Below are positions 39,748 to 48,597 of a DNA stretch of 64,000 bases, piece by piece; positions within the stretch are counted from its first letter, which is position 1, and the number at the start of each line of letters is the position of its first letter. The stretch is from the IMG/VR virus record IMGVR_UViG_3300027754_000069, positions 18,689 through 82,688 of that record; one strand, given 5' to 3'. Below the pieces are notes generated by a model that ran no database searches, was not told the origin of the DNA, and saw nothing but the letters and a program-made list of their open reading frames with translations. This stretch comes from a virus. The translations under genes were made by a program, and so were the position numbers.

Positions 39748-41226
39748 CTACTTTCTTGAAGCTTCGTATGCTTTCGCTGCTTTAGATCCTGGTACATATG
39801 GAACTGGACCTGTATACATTGGCTTAGGAGCTGGCTTGTTATTAGGGATCTTCACTGTTGTGTTTCGATAAATCTTGCGAGGATCTTTAATTTTCTTATT
39901 AGCTGCTAGTAACTCTGAAAGAGTTACGCCAGCCTTCTTAGCAATACCTGAAAGTGTGTCACCGTGTTCAACTTTGTAATCAGTAGTTGTTCCACCAGGA
40001 CCGATCTTAAGACCTTTACCGCCACCCTTTGGATACGCACCTGCTGGACGCTTAGGCAATGCTGTTAGACCTGCAGCTGCTGCTGCAGTTGTCTTTCCTT
40101 TTAATCCACCTGGAACTGCACGACCATAAGATGCGTTAGTCATCTTATCTTCACGACCGCGACCAAATGGCTTTCCTGAATTGATCATGTCCCAAGTTGT
40201 GCGATCCTTGGTATCTTTGCTTAATGCTTTATGAATAGGACCTGCAGCAAGAGATGCTGCTGTAATTGCAAGACCGACTTTACCGCCAGTTGCTTTCCAT
40301 GCGCCTTTACCAATTGCACGTGCAACTGTGCCTGCAGTAACTTTCTTAGCTGCTGACTTAGCACCAGTTGTAGCAACTGTGCCTGCGCCCTTCTTTGCAA
40401 CTACTGCAGGAAGGTTAGGTGTTCCGCCTTTAGCAATACGAACCGCTTCGCCCTTTGACTTACCTGACGCAACCGCTGCCTTGTACCTATCAACTTCTGC
40501 TGCTGTCTTAAGTTCACCTGCTGCTGCAACACCTGTTTTAATTTTTGGTGTTGTTACTGTTGGCTTAGTTGTTGTTGGCTTAGCTGTTGTTGTGCCTCTT
40601 GTTGCTGCCCAGTTCTTACGTTCTGCTGGTGTCATCTTTGCCCATGCTGCTTTATTAGCAGCAGACTTTTCTGCACGAGTTACGCCAGGCTTCTTAACGC
40701 CAGGCTTTGGCGAGAATCCCTTGTTAACCTTTGGAGGTTTATTTGGCGGTGTTTGACCACCACCTGCAGCAGCAACCTTTGGTTTAGGTTTTGATATTGT
40801 TTCAGCGGTTCCAGAAACTGGACGAGTTGTCAACTTCTTCTTTGATTTTGGTTTTGGCTTCTCTGGTTTAGCTGCAGCAGGTGCTGTTGCTTTAGCAGGA
40901 GCAGATTTAGCTGCTGCTGCATCTTCTTTTGCATACATGCGATCAACTGCAGCTCTAGCCTCACGGCGATCACGAGCAATTCGCTCTTGTGCTGTTTCAG
41001 TTGGCTTACTAAATACTTTATTTCCGCGATCATCGGTAATGTAACCTGCCTTGGCTTCTTTCTTTACTTCTGAAAGAACTGCCTTATCTTCTGCAGATAC
41101 TTTTGCCATAGGGTCACGGCGTACCGCCTTGGTCTTTCTACTTGTGAAAGCTCCCTTGGCATCGGCTACAGCAGCTTTACGCGCCTGCTTAAACTTCTTC
41201 GGAGCTTTTGGTTTCTTTGCTGCCAT
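39748..41226 (-). CDS. Basic Ala/Lys-rich protein with C-terminal LysM
   Basis: 492 residues. N-terminal 200 residues are strongly basic and low complexity (many KPKP, AAAK). A block near AAWAKMTPAERKNWAATRG is shared with the left-unit partial gene 1-667. A hydrophobic Gly/Ala segment (about 305-320) is followed by the LysM domain DYKVEHGDTLSGIAKKAGVTLSELLAANKKI near the end. Possible cell-wall-binding virion protein; the basic arm could bind DNA. Confidence 0.68.
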   Translation of the reverse strand: MAAKKPKAPKKFKQARKAAVADAKGAFTSRKTKAVRRDPMAKVSAEDKAVLSEVKKEAKAGYITDDRGNKVFSKPTETAQERIARDRREARAAVDRMYAKEDAAAAKSAPAKATAPAAAKPEKPKPKSKKKLTTRPVSGTAETISKPKPKVAAAGGGQTPPNKPPKVNKGFSPKPGVKKPGVTRAEKSAANKAAWAKMTPAERKNWAATRGTTTAKPTTTKPTVTTPKIKTGVAAAGELKTAAEVDRYKAAVASGKSKGEAVRIAKGGTPNLPAVVAKKGAGTVATTGAKSAAKKVTAGTVARAIGKGAWKATGGKVGLAITAASLAAGPIHKALSKDTKDRTTWDMINSGKPFGRGREDKMTNASYGRAVPGGLKGKTTAAAAAGLTALPKRPAGAYPKGGGKGLKIGPGGTTTDYKVEHGDTLSGIAKKAGVTLSELLAANKKIKDPRKIYRNTTVKIPNNKPAPKPMYTGPVPYVPGSKAAKAYEASRK

Positions 41227-41228
41227 GG

Positions 41229-41771
41229 TTATCCTCTTCCGATGTAGCCGAATTGACCATTTTTTGTATTTTTAGGCGTCGGCTTTTTAGTTATTTTTGG
41301 TGTTGGTTTAGCCGTTACTTTAGGTGTTGGCGTAGGTGTTGGTTTAATTGTTATTTTAGGTTTTGGTTTTGCTGTTACCTTAGGCGTTGGCGTTACCTTG
41401 GGTTTTACCACTCTTGGCTTAGGCTTAACAGTTACTGTTGAAGTATCCACTGGTGTAATCACTGTTGAAGTATCCACTGGTGTAGTTACCGTTGAGGTAT
41501 CTTCTGGTGGAATAATTACTTTTGGTGGGACTGTTGCTTTAGGCGTAAGGGTTGGCTTAACTACCTTTGGCTTAGGTTTTGGTGTAGCAGTTGGCTTGGG
41601 TGTTGGCTTTACTACCTTAGGTTTAGGCGTTGGCGTAGCTGATGGTTTAGGTTTTGGTGGAGGATTATCTCTAACCATGCCTTTTTCAAATCGATAAATA
41701 CCCTTGGGGAGCGAACTCATCGGTTTCCAAGTTTTTGATTTGCTATCGTAATACCATCTACTGTCAGCCAT
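41229..41771 (-). CDS. Pro/Lys/Thr-rich repetitive protein
   Basis: 180 residues. N-terminal WYYDSKSKTWKPMSSLPKGIYRFEKGMV is a small conserved-looking domain; the rest is repeats of PTPKPKVVKPT type, an extended PPII-like linker, with a DTSTVTTPVDTSTVITPVDTST block in the centre. The left unit has a different gene at this position (686-1009). Perhaps a spacer or wall-crossing protein. Confidence 0.6.
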   Translation of the reverse strand: MADSRWYYDSKSKTWKPMSSLPKGIYRFEKGMVRDNPPPKPKPSATPTPKPKVVKPTPKPTATPKPKPKVVKPTLTPKATVPPKVIIPPEDTSTVTTPVDTSTVITPVDTSTVTVKPKPRVVKPKVTPTPKVTAKPKPKITIKPTPTPTPKVTAKPTPKITKKPTPKNTKNGQFGYIGRG

Positions 41772-41801
41772 AAATGTCCTTTACTTAAAAGTTATTAAGC
41801 T

Positions 41802-41951
41802 TTACTTAAGCTTGTTGTTGTTGCCCTTTGTGCCTTTTGACAAAGTACCTTGCTTCACCATTCCACCACCAACGACTTTTCCGCCGTTTTTCTTGCCCAT
41901 GATTGCTGTTGAAGTTGGAGCCTTTGCTGATTTTCCTTGCTTTCCGAACAT
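41802..41951 (-). CDS. Conserved 49-residue basic protein downstream of portal, middle unit
   Basis: MFGKQGKSAKAPTSTAIMGKK and the same KLK end as the copy at 1018-1167. Starts after AAGGAGAAACAA. Same position after the portal in both units. Confidence 0.7.
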   Translation of the reverse strand: MFGKQGKSAKAPTSTAIMGKKNGGKVVGGGMVKQGTLSKGTKGNNNKLK

Positions 41952-41965
41952 TTGTTTCTCCTTAG

Positions 41966-43732
41966 TTATGCTGGGATCTGACGAGTTACTCTCGCTGCTA
42001 GATTTGGATTTCCTCCACCTGTTAGACCTGCAAGCAGTTCTTGCATTGCTGGTCTACCTTGAGGAAGTTGTGGTGCTTGTCCTCCGCCCATTCCAGGTTC
42101 AGGAACTGCTGGTTGTTCTTGCATTCCTGGTTGTCCTGCTGGGGCTTCTGGTGCTGGTTCTGGCTTAAAAGCATTTGCTACTGCATCTTCAAGAGGGATA
42201 CCCTTCTTGCGATCTGTAATAACGCTTGCCATTTTTTCTACAATCTTCATTGGGTCTTGACCTTGCATTACCATTTGTGGAATTGCTGCAGCCATTTGTG
42301 ATACGGACGCTTTAAGGGAATCACGCATCTCTTCAATGTCGATTGCTCGCTCTTCTTCACCAGCATTAAGCGAGATAGGAAGGTTGCGACGCAACATTCC
42401 ACGAGAGATTAACTTATCTCCACGAGCTTGTAGACCCCATACCAATGCACGGTTAGGGTCTAAACCTGCCATAAGACCGTACTCAACGGTCACGCCATAA
42501 TTTCCATTAATGTCGGAAGATGGCTTGTACTTTAACTTGTAAGGAACTCCGTTAGCAGTTGCGGATACTTCACGAGTAATCTCTGGGAAATATGCTTCAT
42601 CAGTTGCAAATGCAAATGAGATTGCCTGTCCAATTGCCTCACCAAGAATTGATTGGTAAATCTTAACTTGTGAATCGTATCCTGCCATCAAAGCCTTTAC
42701 GCCTTGACCAGTAACTACTGATCCTTCTGCTTGTCCTGCACGTGCTTGAGGGAAACGTGTTCCCAATTTCATTTCATCCGCTAGGACATTGTTCTCCGCA
42801 AACGCGAACTGAGGTACATCCAGGTTGATACGACGAATTTTCTCAGGAGAGTTAGAACGAATGACTGAATCAGGACCAATGGATAAAGAAGTAACATCAT
42901 TAGGAAGAGCAAGTGGAGCTTCAACAGACTTCTGAACAGCTTCCATAGTAAGGAGAGCAAGTCGCGCTTTCGCTGCGTAAACAGGTAGTACATCGTCGAA
43001 CTGACCCCTGGTCTCGCCATCCAAAGAAGGACGTTGAGCAATTGCAATTGGGACGATACCCGCCTTGTTTGGTGTCGTTGCAAGTACTAACCCTCCACGA
43101 TCTGGTAAAAATAAAACAGTCTTTTGTCTGTCTGTCCAACGTACAACCTGTAACAAACTGTTACCGTCGCCACGTGTATAAGTATTTGTTTGAAGAATTG
43201 CATCGGCATGCTCGGGGAAGTGAGCAGCCAAGTCTCCAGCTTTACGGTGATATAGACGAGCGTAGGTGTTTACAACACCGAAGCGATCCATATCGTAATA
43301 AGCACCCATTGAATTTTCCACATGGATGTGTGGTCGCTTGTCCTTAAAGTTTGGTTCAACTCGTAAAGGAACAAAGCCATAGGTTGCTAACTGATCTGCG
43401 CCACGCAGTAGTTCCGTTCCAAGCCGAGATGATGCAACATAATAGTTTGCAATCTTGGTACGCTTGTCAGCCTTGGAACGCTGGTTATCATCGAGAGATG
43501 AATCACCAGCAGCAGTAATGGTAGGTAGAACACCGACTTGTTCAGCAACATCTCTTGCGACAACGTCAATGAGGTTGGCAATAATAGGACGTGACCAAAT
43601 GCCTTCTGGGAATAAACCACGGAAGACCTGATCGGCATTGCCAGCTCTAACAAGAGCAACCTCGCGCATGCGCTTATCGCGCTCGGAGTTACGAGCTTTT
43701 AATTGCTCGAATGCATTTACAAGTTCTTTCAT
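41966..43732 (-). CDS. Portal protein (middle unit)
   Basis: 588 residues from the ATG at 43732. The frame also reads from a GTG at 43741 that overlaps the terminase stop, but the left-unit copy begins at the equivalent Met (MKELV). Central regions such as NSMGAYYD and ADEMKLGTRFPQARAGQAEGS are almost unchanged between copies; the C-terminal tail (residues about 520-575) is Pro/Gln/Gly-rich and diverges. Role as in the left-unit entry. Confidence 0.8.
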   Translation of the reverse strand: MKELVNAFEQLKARNSERDKRMREVALVRAGNADQVFRGLFPEGIWSRPIIANLIDVVARDVAEQVGVLPTITAAGDSSLDDNQRSKADKRTKIANYYVASSRLGTELLRGADQLATYGFVPLRVEPNFKDKRPHIHVENSMGAYYDMDRFGVVNTYARLYHRKAGDLAAHFPEHADAILQTNTYTRGDGNSLLQVVRWTDRQKTVLFLPDRGGLVLATTPNKAGIVPIAIAQRPSLDGETRGQFDDVLPVYAAKARLALLTMEAVQKSVEAPLALPNDVTSLSIGPDSVIRSNSPEKIRRINLDVPQFAFAENNVLADEMKLGTRFPQARAGQAEGSVVTGQGVKALMAGYDSQVKIYQSILGEAIGQAISFAFATDEAYFPEITREVSATANGVPYKLKYKPSSDINGNYGVTVEYGLMAGLDPNRALVWGLQARGDKLISRGMLRRNLPISLNAGEEERAIDIEEMRDSLKASVSQMAAAIPQMVMQGQDPMKIVEKMASVITDRKKGIPLEDAVANAFKPEPAPEAPAGQPGMQEQPAVPEPGMGGGQAPQLPQGRPAMQELLAGLTGGGNPNLAARVTRQIPA

Positions 43733-43737
43733 TGATG

Positions 43738-45627
43738 TCACAATCTCACAGCTCGCTGTTGTGCAGCGAGGTCATCTAAGTTGATGATGTATCTTGATTC
43801 AATCTCACCACGAGGTGTATATTGATTGTTGATAAAGTTTGGTACGTTAGTCGAAGTTAACAAAGTTTCTCTGGCTACGATCTCACAGAACCATAATGCC
43901 ATCACGGCATCCATCTTGAGTTTCTTGCCTTGTACTCCTGGTTGCCAGGTTACTAATTGTTCTATTAACTTTTTGACGTGTTCATTCTTCGAGCTGTCTG
44001 GTAATTCAATTAAGTTATCATCAGCATGCTTGAAGTTGTTCATGACTCCATCTCGCTTAGTGAGGGAGCCGAACAGTGGAGCCAGAGAGGCAACGCCAAA
44101 CTCTGGATCCTGTTTATTATTTCCTGTGTAGTGAGGTCTATAACTAATACCTCGGGTCGACAGGAAGTTACGAATCTCTTCGTCTTGTGTAAGGAAAAGC
44201 TGAAAAGCATTTGATTCCACAATGACCGTATGCGGTTTATACGCATCGGTCCATTCCCTGATAAGAGAACGAATTGCTGCAGGTGTAGGAGCTGTCATGA
44301 TGTGAACATCTAAGACGTAGCGTTTATGTGACCTGCGGTCAACCGCATAGGCGATAGCAGCGGTATCACCAGACATTGCTGGGTCGATACCTATGACCCT
44401 GTAAAAGTTCTCAGGGTTGTTGGGATGTCCTGCTGCGCCTGCAACCAATGCACCCGATTTTCTCATTCCGTTGACTGCGCCTCTGACGCATGTCGGGTCG
44501 AAGATTGCATTCTCCGCAATATCGAGGTTCTGGTATACCAGCGACCACTTAGATGGTCCTGCCTCATTACGGACCGCCGTTAGACGCGGTCCTGTCCATC
44601 GATCAAACAAACCATTCTCGTCGGGTACGTCAGTATCCGTAAGAGGTTGTTCGGTCTTTTCCCAAAGACATTTCCAGTCTTCAGGCTTGTCTGCATATTC
44701 TAAGACTGCAGGCATGGACAAATATGACCAAGGCAATGTGCCATCGGTGTAATGCTGTGGGTTGCGGAGTTCCTTATATAAGTCAACTGCTGATACTCGT
44801 GTGCCTACAACAAGAAGCTGCCCACCTCCTGGTGGTAGGCGTGAAGCAACTTCTTGTCGAATCCACTCTTGTTGCTTAGCCCACTCTGAAGCATTACTCA
44901 GAGTGACTACGTCGTCAAGAACGATTAAGTCTGCACGGTTTCCGTAAACCTGCCCGCCCATACCGATAGCTTCGACTGAAGGGTCTTTAGCATCGTTATC
45001 GCGGATGTCGCCACCAAGATAGATCTTGGTTGCTGACCACTGGTCTGCAGTAGCTTTGTATCCATCTGCTGGACCAAAAGCTGCCTGAAGGTCAGCGTAC
45101 CTCGGATGCGTCAAGCGTTGCTTGATCGCATACAAAAACTTCTTTGCCTGCTCCTGGGTCTTGGAGATAACCATGACCGAGATGTTAGGATTCTTAACCA
45201 GACGGTAGGTGACGTAGTTAATTGTGATCGTCATTGTCTTGGCGTGGTTAGGGGGTACGTTTACAAGAAGGCGGGATAAGCCCGCCGACCCCTTTTCGTA
45301 GACCATGCTTTCATGTAACCAAGAAGGATCATTGCCTTCTAGCATGTCTACCACATTCATCATGTGAGTGGGTACTTTAGTACCAAGGTAATTCTCAGAG
45401 AACTCTGCAAACCCAGATAAGCCAGACCGAGCGGAATCAGCGAGGTCTGCTGTTCTACCACGAGCATTATCTACATAAGCTGAGAAGCCCTCGGCTTCTC
45501 GGCGTTGGGTATCATACCAAGAGCGAGATCGTCCGATGACCTTTAGGGCGTCGGCGATCGTCCTGCCTTGTCTTACCAGGTCAATGAGTTCTTTACGAGC
45601 TTCTTCTGGTGATAGATTTCTTTCCAA
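43738..45627 (-). CDS. terL: Terminase large subunit (middle unit)
   Basis: About 629 residues from the TTG at 45627 (GGAG five bases upstream), the counterpart of the start at 4832. The frame is open to 45699 but the extra 24 residues are not present in the left copy. Walker A-like PPNHAKT, Walker B LIVLDDVV, GIDPAMSG and VESNAFQ are all kept. N-terminal residues 60-110 and the region around 340-420 differ most. First gene of the leftward late operon. Confidence 0.92.
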   Translation of the reverse strand: MERNLSPEEARKELIDLVRQGRTIADALKVIGRSRSWYDTQRREAEGFSAYVDNARGRTADLADSARSGLSGFAEFSENYLGTKVPTHMMNVVDMLEGNDPSWLHESMVYEKGSAGLSRLLVNVPPNHAKTMTITINYVTYRLVKNPNISVMVISKTQEQAKKFLYAIKQRLTHPRYADLQAAFGPADGYKATADQWSATKIYLGGDIRDNDAKDPSVEAIGMGGQVYGNRADLIVLDDVVTLSNASEWAKQQEWIRQEVASRLPPGGGQLLVVGTRVSAVDLYKELRNPQHYTDGTLPWSYLSMPAVLEYADKPEDWKCLWEKTEQPLTDTDVPDENGLFDRWTGPRLTAVRNEAGPSKWSLVYQNLDIAENAIFDPTCVRGAVNGMRKSGALVAGAAGHPNNPENFYRVIGIDPAMSGDTAAIAYAVDRRSHKRYVLDVHIMTAPTPAAIRSLIREWTDAYKPHTVIVESNAFQLFLTQDEEIRNFLSTRGISYRPHYTGNNKQDPEFGVASLAPLFGSLTKRDGVMNNFKHADDNLIELPDSSKNEHVKKLIEQLVTWQPGVQGKKLKMDAVMALWFCEIVARETLLTSTNVPNFINNQYTPRGEIESRYIINLDDLAAQQRAVRL

Positions 45628-45701
45628 TTGGACTCCAGTGTCTGTAGTGGTACAGAGGGGTCTGGGCAGAAGTATCCCCACTCTTGCATATATAACCATT
45701 A

Positions 45702-45720
45702 GGCTGGCATTAAGCCAGCC
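45702..45720. promoter_or_regulatory. Stem-loop in terL leader, middle/right boundary
   Basis: GGCTGGC-ATTAA-GCCAGCC. A 7-bp stem whose sequence differs from the left boundary stem (4910-4926) while pairing and loop remain. Confidence 0.5.
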
Positions 45721-45746
45721 ACAGAAGGCTCAATAAGTATTTCGCC

Positions 45747-45770
45747 TTATACTTATATAGGGGTCTAGAG
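45747..45770 (-). promoter_or_regulatory. 24-base block conserved upstream of terL, second copy
   Basis: Identical to 4953-4976. Followed on the plus strand by GTCGGCGTGT in both boundaries after one or two changed bases. Confidence 0.35.
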
Positions 45771-45868
45771 CGTCGGCGTGTTTCAAGGGCTTTTGGTAAT
45801 TATTTTTATTTATATATATAAGTGCTGGTCAGAGCTGGTTTTCTGGTGAATATTATTTTGTGGATAGT

Positions 45869-45889
45869 GGGGGGAGGGGAGGGGGGTGG
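45869..45889 (+). other. G-tract cluster, second copy
   Basis: GATAGT then G tracts of 6, 4, 6 and 2 bases separated by single A or T. Position equivalent to 5074-5095. Confidence 0.45.
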
Positions 45890-45925
45890 TGCTAAACATC
45901 AGGGGGGTCGTCAAGGGCGCGACAC

Positions 45926-45952
45926 AAAAAAAGACCCACGCATCTGTGCGTG
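45926..45952 (-). terminator. Rho-independent terminator after the right-unit 90-residue early gene
   Basis: On the minus strand TCACGCA, loop, TGCGTG, then GTCTTTTTTTG. Downstream of gene 46030-46302. Stem sequence unlike the left counterpart (5131-5154) but same place. Confidence 0.7.
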
Positions 45953-46029
45953 AGCCTAGGAAAAACGTGTGCGCGGGCAGGGAAAAACCCCCCGCGCCTG
46001 TGCTGACGCGAGGGGCTTGCCTAACTATC

Positions 46030-46302
46030 TTATAGGGAAATCCTCTTCATTACTACGCGGAAGTTATCGCTTACGATACGCAACTCCCGAGCATTACGCA
46101 CCTCTGCTATGTCATACACGATACCTACGCGACCCTTGCCTATGTGAACAAGGTCTCCTAATTGTGCATACCCGAGCGATACCAACTCGAAATCGGGGAT
46201 GTGATTCAGGCTTGGAACTCCGTACTCATTGCGTACCTCAAGCACCTCTGCCTTGAGGTCTGTGAGTAGGTCGTCGTGTGTCCACGCTGTGATTGTGTTC
46301 AT
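46030..46302 (-). CDS. Conserved 90-residue early protein, right unit
   Basis: Start at 46302 (MNTITAWTHDDLL) preceded by GAAAGGCACACAGCA. The frame is open further upstream to 46383, but the homologue 5357-5629 begins at the same place. Ends in LGDLVHIGKGRVGIVYDI and a basic tail. Transcribed divergently from the plus operon. Confidence 0.7.
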   Translation of the reverse strand: MNTITAWTHDDLLTDLKAEVLEVRNEYGVPSLNHIPDFELVSLGYAQLGDLVHIGKGRVGIVYDIAEVRNARELRIVSDNFRVVMKRISL

Positions 46303-46497
46303 TGCTGTGTGCCTTTCGCTATTTACGTTGGAAGACCACCTCCCAACGACAAACAGTATCTCACACCTCGAGCCGAATGTCAAACACTGAGCGTAAATCC
46401 TCGGTGTGTCGGCTCGTTATGTGTGTCCTGTGATGTGCCGTATGCGCTGGTGTATGCGCCGTGCGTCATAACGCATAAGCATAGCGGGCGATACGTA

Positions 46498-46525
46498 TTG
46501 ACTGCTAACAGCTCGCACGTATGAT
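46498..46525 (+). promoter_or_regulatory. Sigma-70-type promoter of the early operon
   Basis: TTGACT, 16-base spacer containing CTAACAG, then TATGAT. Upstream of the hairpin and the first early gene. The middle unit has the shared CTAACAG in an aligned but weaker form (TTGGTT at 5844). Confidence 0.7.
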
Positions 46526-46549
46526 CCGCACACCTGTCTTTTCTTGATA

Positions 46550-46566
46550 ACAAATCAAAGATTTGT
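46550..46566 (+). promoter_or_regulatory. Early-operon hairpin 4 (ACAAATC-AAA-GATTTGT)
   Basis: 7-bp stem (8 with the flanking A-T pair) and an AAA loop, about 25 bases downstream of the promoter's -10 element. Same family as hairpins 1-3 of the middle unit with an unrelated stem sequence. Confidence 0.6.
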
Positions 46567-46618
46567 TTGATAAAGGGGGTCGAATCAAATTGGTTTGGCA
46601 TTGACGAAAGGAACACAG

Positions 46619-46864
46619 ATGAGAACAGTTGAAACTAAGGCACTAGTCGGCGTCGTAAAGAACGGCGTTGTTCACGTGTCGAAGCCAAATGACAAGCGCA
46701 TCTTCGCAAAGGTACGCATCACCACTAACACCGCTAAATCTTCGAAGAAGATTGAAGCAATCCTCGCCTCATTCAAGGCATACCCGAACTTTACCACAGT
46801 TCTGGCTGAAATCCAAAAGGTTGAGCCAAAGGCTTACCTCACACTGAAGGGAGGTCAAGCCTAA
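46619..46864 (+). CDS. Early protein (81 residues), right unit only
   Basis: Start ATG at 46619 with CGAAAGGAACACAG upstream. MRTVETKALVGVVKNGVVHVSK and then KPNDKRIFAKVRITTNT, a beta-rich basic protein. No counterpart in the middle unit, where the operon begins with the membrane protein. Overlaps the next ATG by one base. Confidence 0.65.
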   Translation: MRTVETKALVGVVKNGVVHVSKPNDKRIFAKVRITTNTAKSSKKIEAILASFKAYPNFTTVLAEIQKVEPKAYLTLKGGQA

Positions 46865-46980
46865 TGTTTTATTGGGGAGACTACGTAGCAATGGCAATCG
46901 CACTATTCACCAGTGGATTCACACTCGGTATCTACGTCGCTCGACGTGCCGTCAAGCAGTGGCTCGCACGTCATTCATAG
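46864..46980 (+). CDS. Short membrane protein (38 residues), right unit
   Basis: MFYWGDYVAMAIALFTSGFTLGIYVARRAVKQWLARHS has one membrane helix and a basic tail. Shares YWGD with 5966-6139. Overlaps the previous stop as TAATG and is followed by hairpin 5. Confidence 0.6.
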   Translation: MFYWGDYVAMAIALFTSGFTLGIYVARRAVKQWLARHS

Positions 46981-46983
46981 ATA

Positions 46984-47000
46984 ACACATCGAAGATGTGT
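46984..47000 (+). promoter_or_regulatory. Early-operon hairpin 5 (ACACATC-GAA-GATGTGT)
   Basis: Perfect 7-bp stem with a C(GAA)G triloop, a stable hairpin closure. Follows the stop at 46980 by three bases and precedes the ribosome site of 47060. Confidence 0.65.
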
Positions 47001-47059
47001 ATAGAAAGGGGGGACGGCAAATCGCTGTCCCCTCTCCACTTATCGAAAGGAGCAACACA

Positions 47060-47242
47060 ATGGATTACAGACTCAAACTCAACTGGCAGGAAGACGAACT
47101 CGCCCCTCGCGGGACTCGTTACTACGTCGAGATTGAAAAACTTGACGACTGGAATACCACGATTGTGGATGTCAATGGCACGTCGTGGCATCAGGCAATG
47201 ACCGAAGCAATGGACAAACTAACCGAGATAGGAGAAATCTAA
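47060..47242 (+). CDS. Small acidic early protein (60 residues), right unit
   Basis: MDYRLKLNWQEDELAPRG; homologue of 6139-6315. Start after CGAAAGGAGCAACACA; the longer frame from 46997 runs through the hairpin region. Stop coupled with the next ATG. Confidence 0.7.
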   Translation: MDYRLKLNWQEDELAPRGTRYYVEIEKLDDWNTTIVDVNGTSWHQAMTEAMDKLTEIGEI

Positions 47243-47605
47243 ATGGGAGCAAGAATCAACTTCGTATTCAAGGCATACGAAAAAGAAATATCACACGTCA
47301 CACTCTACTCACACTGGGGCGAGAGTAACTGGCGAAGTGACTTAGCAGAAGCACTGGCTCACGCTAAGCCTCGCTGGGATGATGCAAGTTATGGAATCCG
47401 AATAGTTGTTTCACAACTAATCGGTGAGGACTGGGGTAATCACACAGGTTACGGCTTGTTCACAAGCACCGAAGATGAAGACTTAGGTGACACCACCGTA
47501 ATGGTGGACTTTACAAATCAAACAGTCAATGATACAGGCAACGAACATTCGTTCGGTTCTTTCGTCGAGTATCACGAAGAGGTAAAGGAGTTTCATAATG
47601 CCTAA
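47243..47605 (+). CDS. Conserved early protein (120 residues), right unit
   Basis: MGARINFVFKAYEKE; homologue of 6315-6674. 47502-47557 is identical in DNA to 6574-6629. Followed by the inserted cassette instead of the 90-residue gene. Confidence 0.75.
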   Translation: MGARINFVFKAYEKEISHVTLYSHWGESNWRSDLAEALAHAKPRWDDASYGIRIVVSQLIGEDWGNHTGYGLFTSTEDEDLGDTTVMVDFTNQTVNDTGNEHSFGSFVEYHEEVKEFHNA

Positions 47606-48236
47606 CTGGGTGTATAACTCCCTCGTAATCGAGGGTGATGCAGACGTACTTACACGGATCGCGCAACAACTAGCAACACCACACGAAACACAACACCTTG
47701 ACTGGAAAACCAACGAGGTCAAGACTGAAATGGTTGAACAACCATTCTCATACTGGAACATCATCAAGCCGACCAACCTTGATGAGTATTACGACAAGCC
47801 CGACACAAAGCAAGACCATCCCGACCACTGGTATTCGTGGAATACCAGCAACTGGGGCGTGAAATGGAATGCATCAAGTGCTGAACGGCACGATACCGAA
47901 GACGGCTCATTGTGCTACACGTTCGAATCCCCTTGGGGTATTCCAAATGAAGCACTGCTCACCTTATCCAAGCAATACCCAACCGTCACGCTTGAGCTCG
48001 AGTTCGAGGAAGAGACTGGCTGGGGTGGAACTATTGTCTACGACAATGGCAATGAGGAAACAACCGAAGAGTACGACAACAAGTGCCGAGACTGTAGCGC
48101 ACTGAACACGCTGGATTACTGCGACGATTGCGGTAATGAACTGTGTTCAAAATGCAACAACATAAGCGAGGCAGATAAGGATGCACTCAAAGAGTGCGAG
48201 ACACATAAACATCTAGCACAGGAGGTAACAGCGTGA
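47598..48236 (+). CDS. Api92-like protein with C-terminal zinc ribbon, right unit only
   Basis: 212 residues. MPNWVYNSLVIEGD, TSNWGVKWNAS, and FESPWGIPNEAL fit the ferredoxin-like Api92 phage family. The last 45 residues add a zinc ribbon (CRDCSALNTLDYCDDCGNELCSKC). First gene of an insertion absent from the middle unit. Function unknown for the family. Confidence 0.72.
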   Translation: MPNWVYNSLVIEGDADVLTRIAQQLATPHETQHLDWKTNEVKTEMVEQPFSYWNIIKPTNLDEYYDKPDTKQDHPDHWYSWNTSNWGVKWNASSAERHDTEDGSLCYTFESPWGIPNEALLTLSKQYPTVTLELEFEEETGWGGTIVYDNGNEETTEEYDNKCRDCSALNTLDYCDDCGNELCSKCNNISEADKDALKECETHKHLAQEVTA

Positions 48237-48427
48237 CCAAATACATAGCCAATGAAAACGGAGACTGGTGGGAATACGTCGAGGACTCTGTCCTCTTCGT
48301 CATTGACGACAGTGAAGGACACATAAGCAAGGCAATGCAAGAGGAAGACGCGTCGCCCGACGACGACAAGTTCGAGAAGTTCATCTGGCGATACGGCAAA
48401 GCCGTAACAATCAAGGAGGTAATCTAA
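48233..48427 (+). CDS. Small acidic early protein (64 residues), right unit only
   Basis: MTKYIANENGDWWEYVEDSVLFVIDD. GTG start overlapping the previous TGA, end overlapping the next ATG. Part of the inserted cassette. Unknown function. Confidence 0.6.
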   Translation: MTKYIANENGDWWEYVEDSVLFVIDDSEGHISKAMQEEDASPDDDKFEKFIWRYGKAVTIKEVI

Positions 48428-48597
48428 TGATGGGCTACAAGTATGCAGACATACAGAAGTTCGGCACTGCTCTGAACAGAGCAGAGTTCTACCTACCACC
48501 AAGTGATACAGAAACAAGGGAGGGTCTCACTCAGGTGTGGGATTTCTTCGAAGGACTACTAGCCGAAGGCTATGTAGAAGGAGAGGAGACAGCGTGA
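48427..48597 (+). CDS. Small early protein (56 residues), right unit only
   Basis: MMGYKYADIQKFGTALNRAEFY, ending in an acidic helix. Start after GGAGGTAATCTA. Overlaps neighbours. Function unknown. Confidence 0.55.
   Translation: MMGYKYADIQKFGTALNRAEFYLPPSDTETREGLTQVWDFFEGLLAEGYVEGEETA

Larger units (their letters stand above)
45628..46029. other. Non-coding boundary between middle and right units (candidate packaging or cos region)
   Basis: 402 bases without a supported gene. From the terminase side: stem-loop 45702-45720, conserved 24-base block 45747-45770, A/T-rich stretch, G-tract cluster 45869-45889, terminator 45926-45952. Matches the order at 4833-5356 although the sequence between the shared blocks has drifted. 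Confidence 0.55.
46303..46618. other. Divergent early intergenic region, right unit
   Basis: 316 bases between 46302 and 46619. Contains a good plus-strand promoter (46498-46525), a GTGTG-rich stretch and the first hairpin of this unit (46550-46566). Open frames here are not conserved in the middle unit. Confidence 0.55.
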
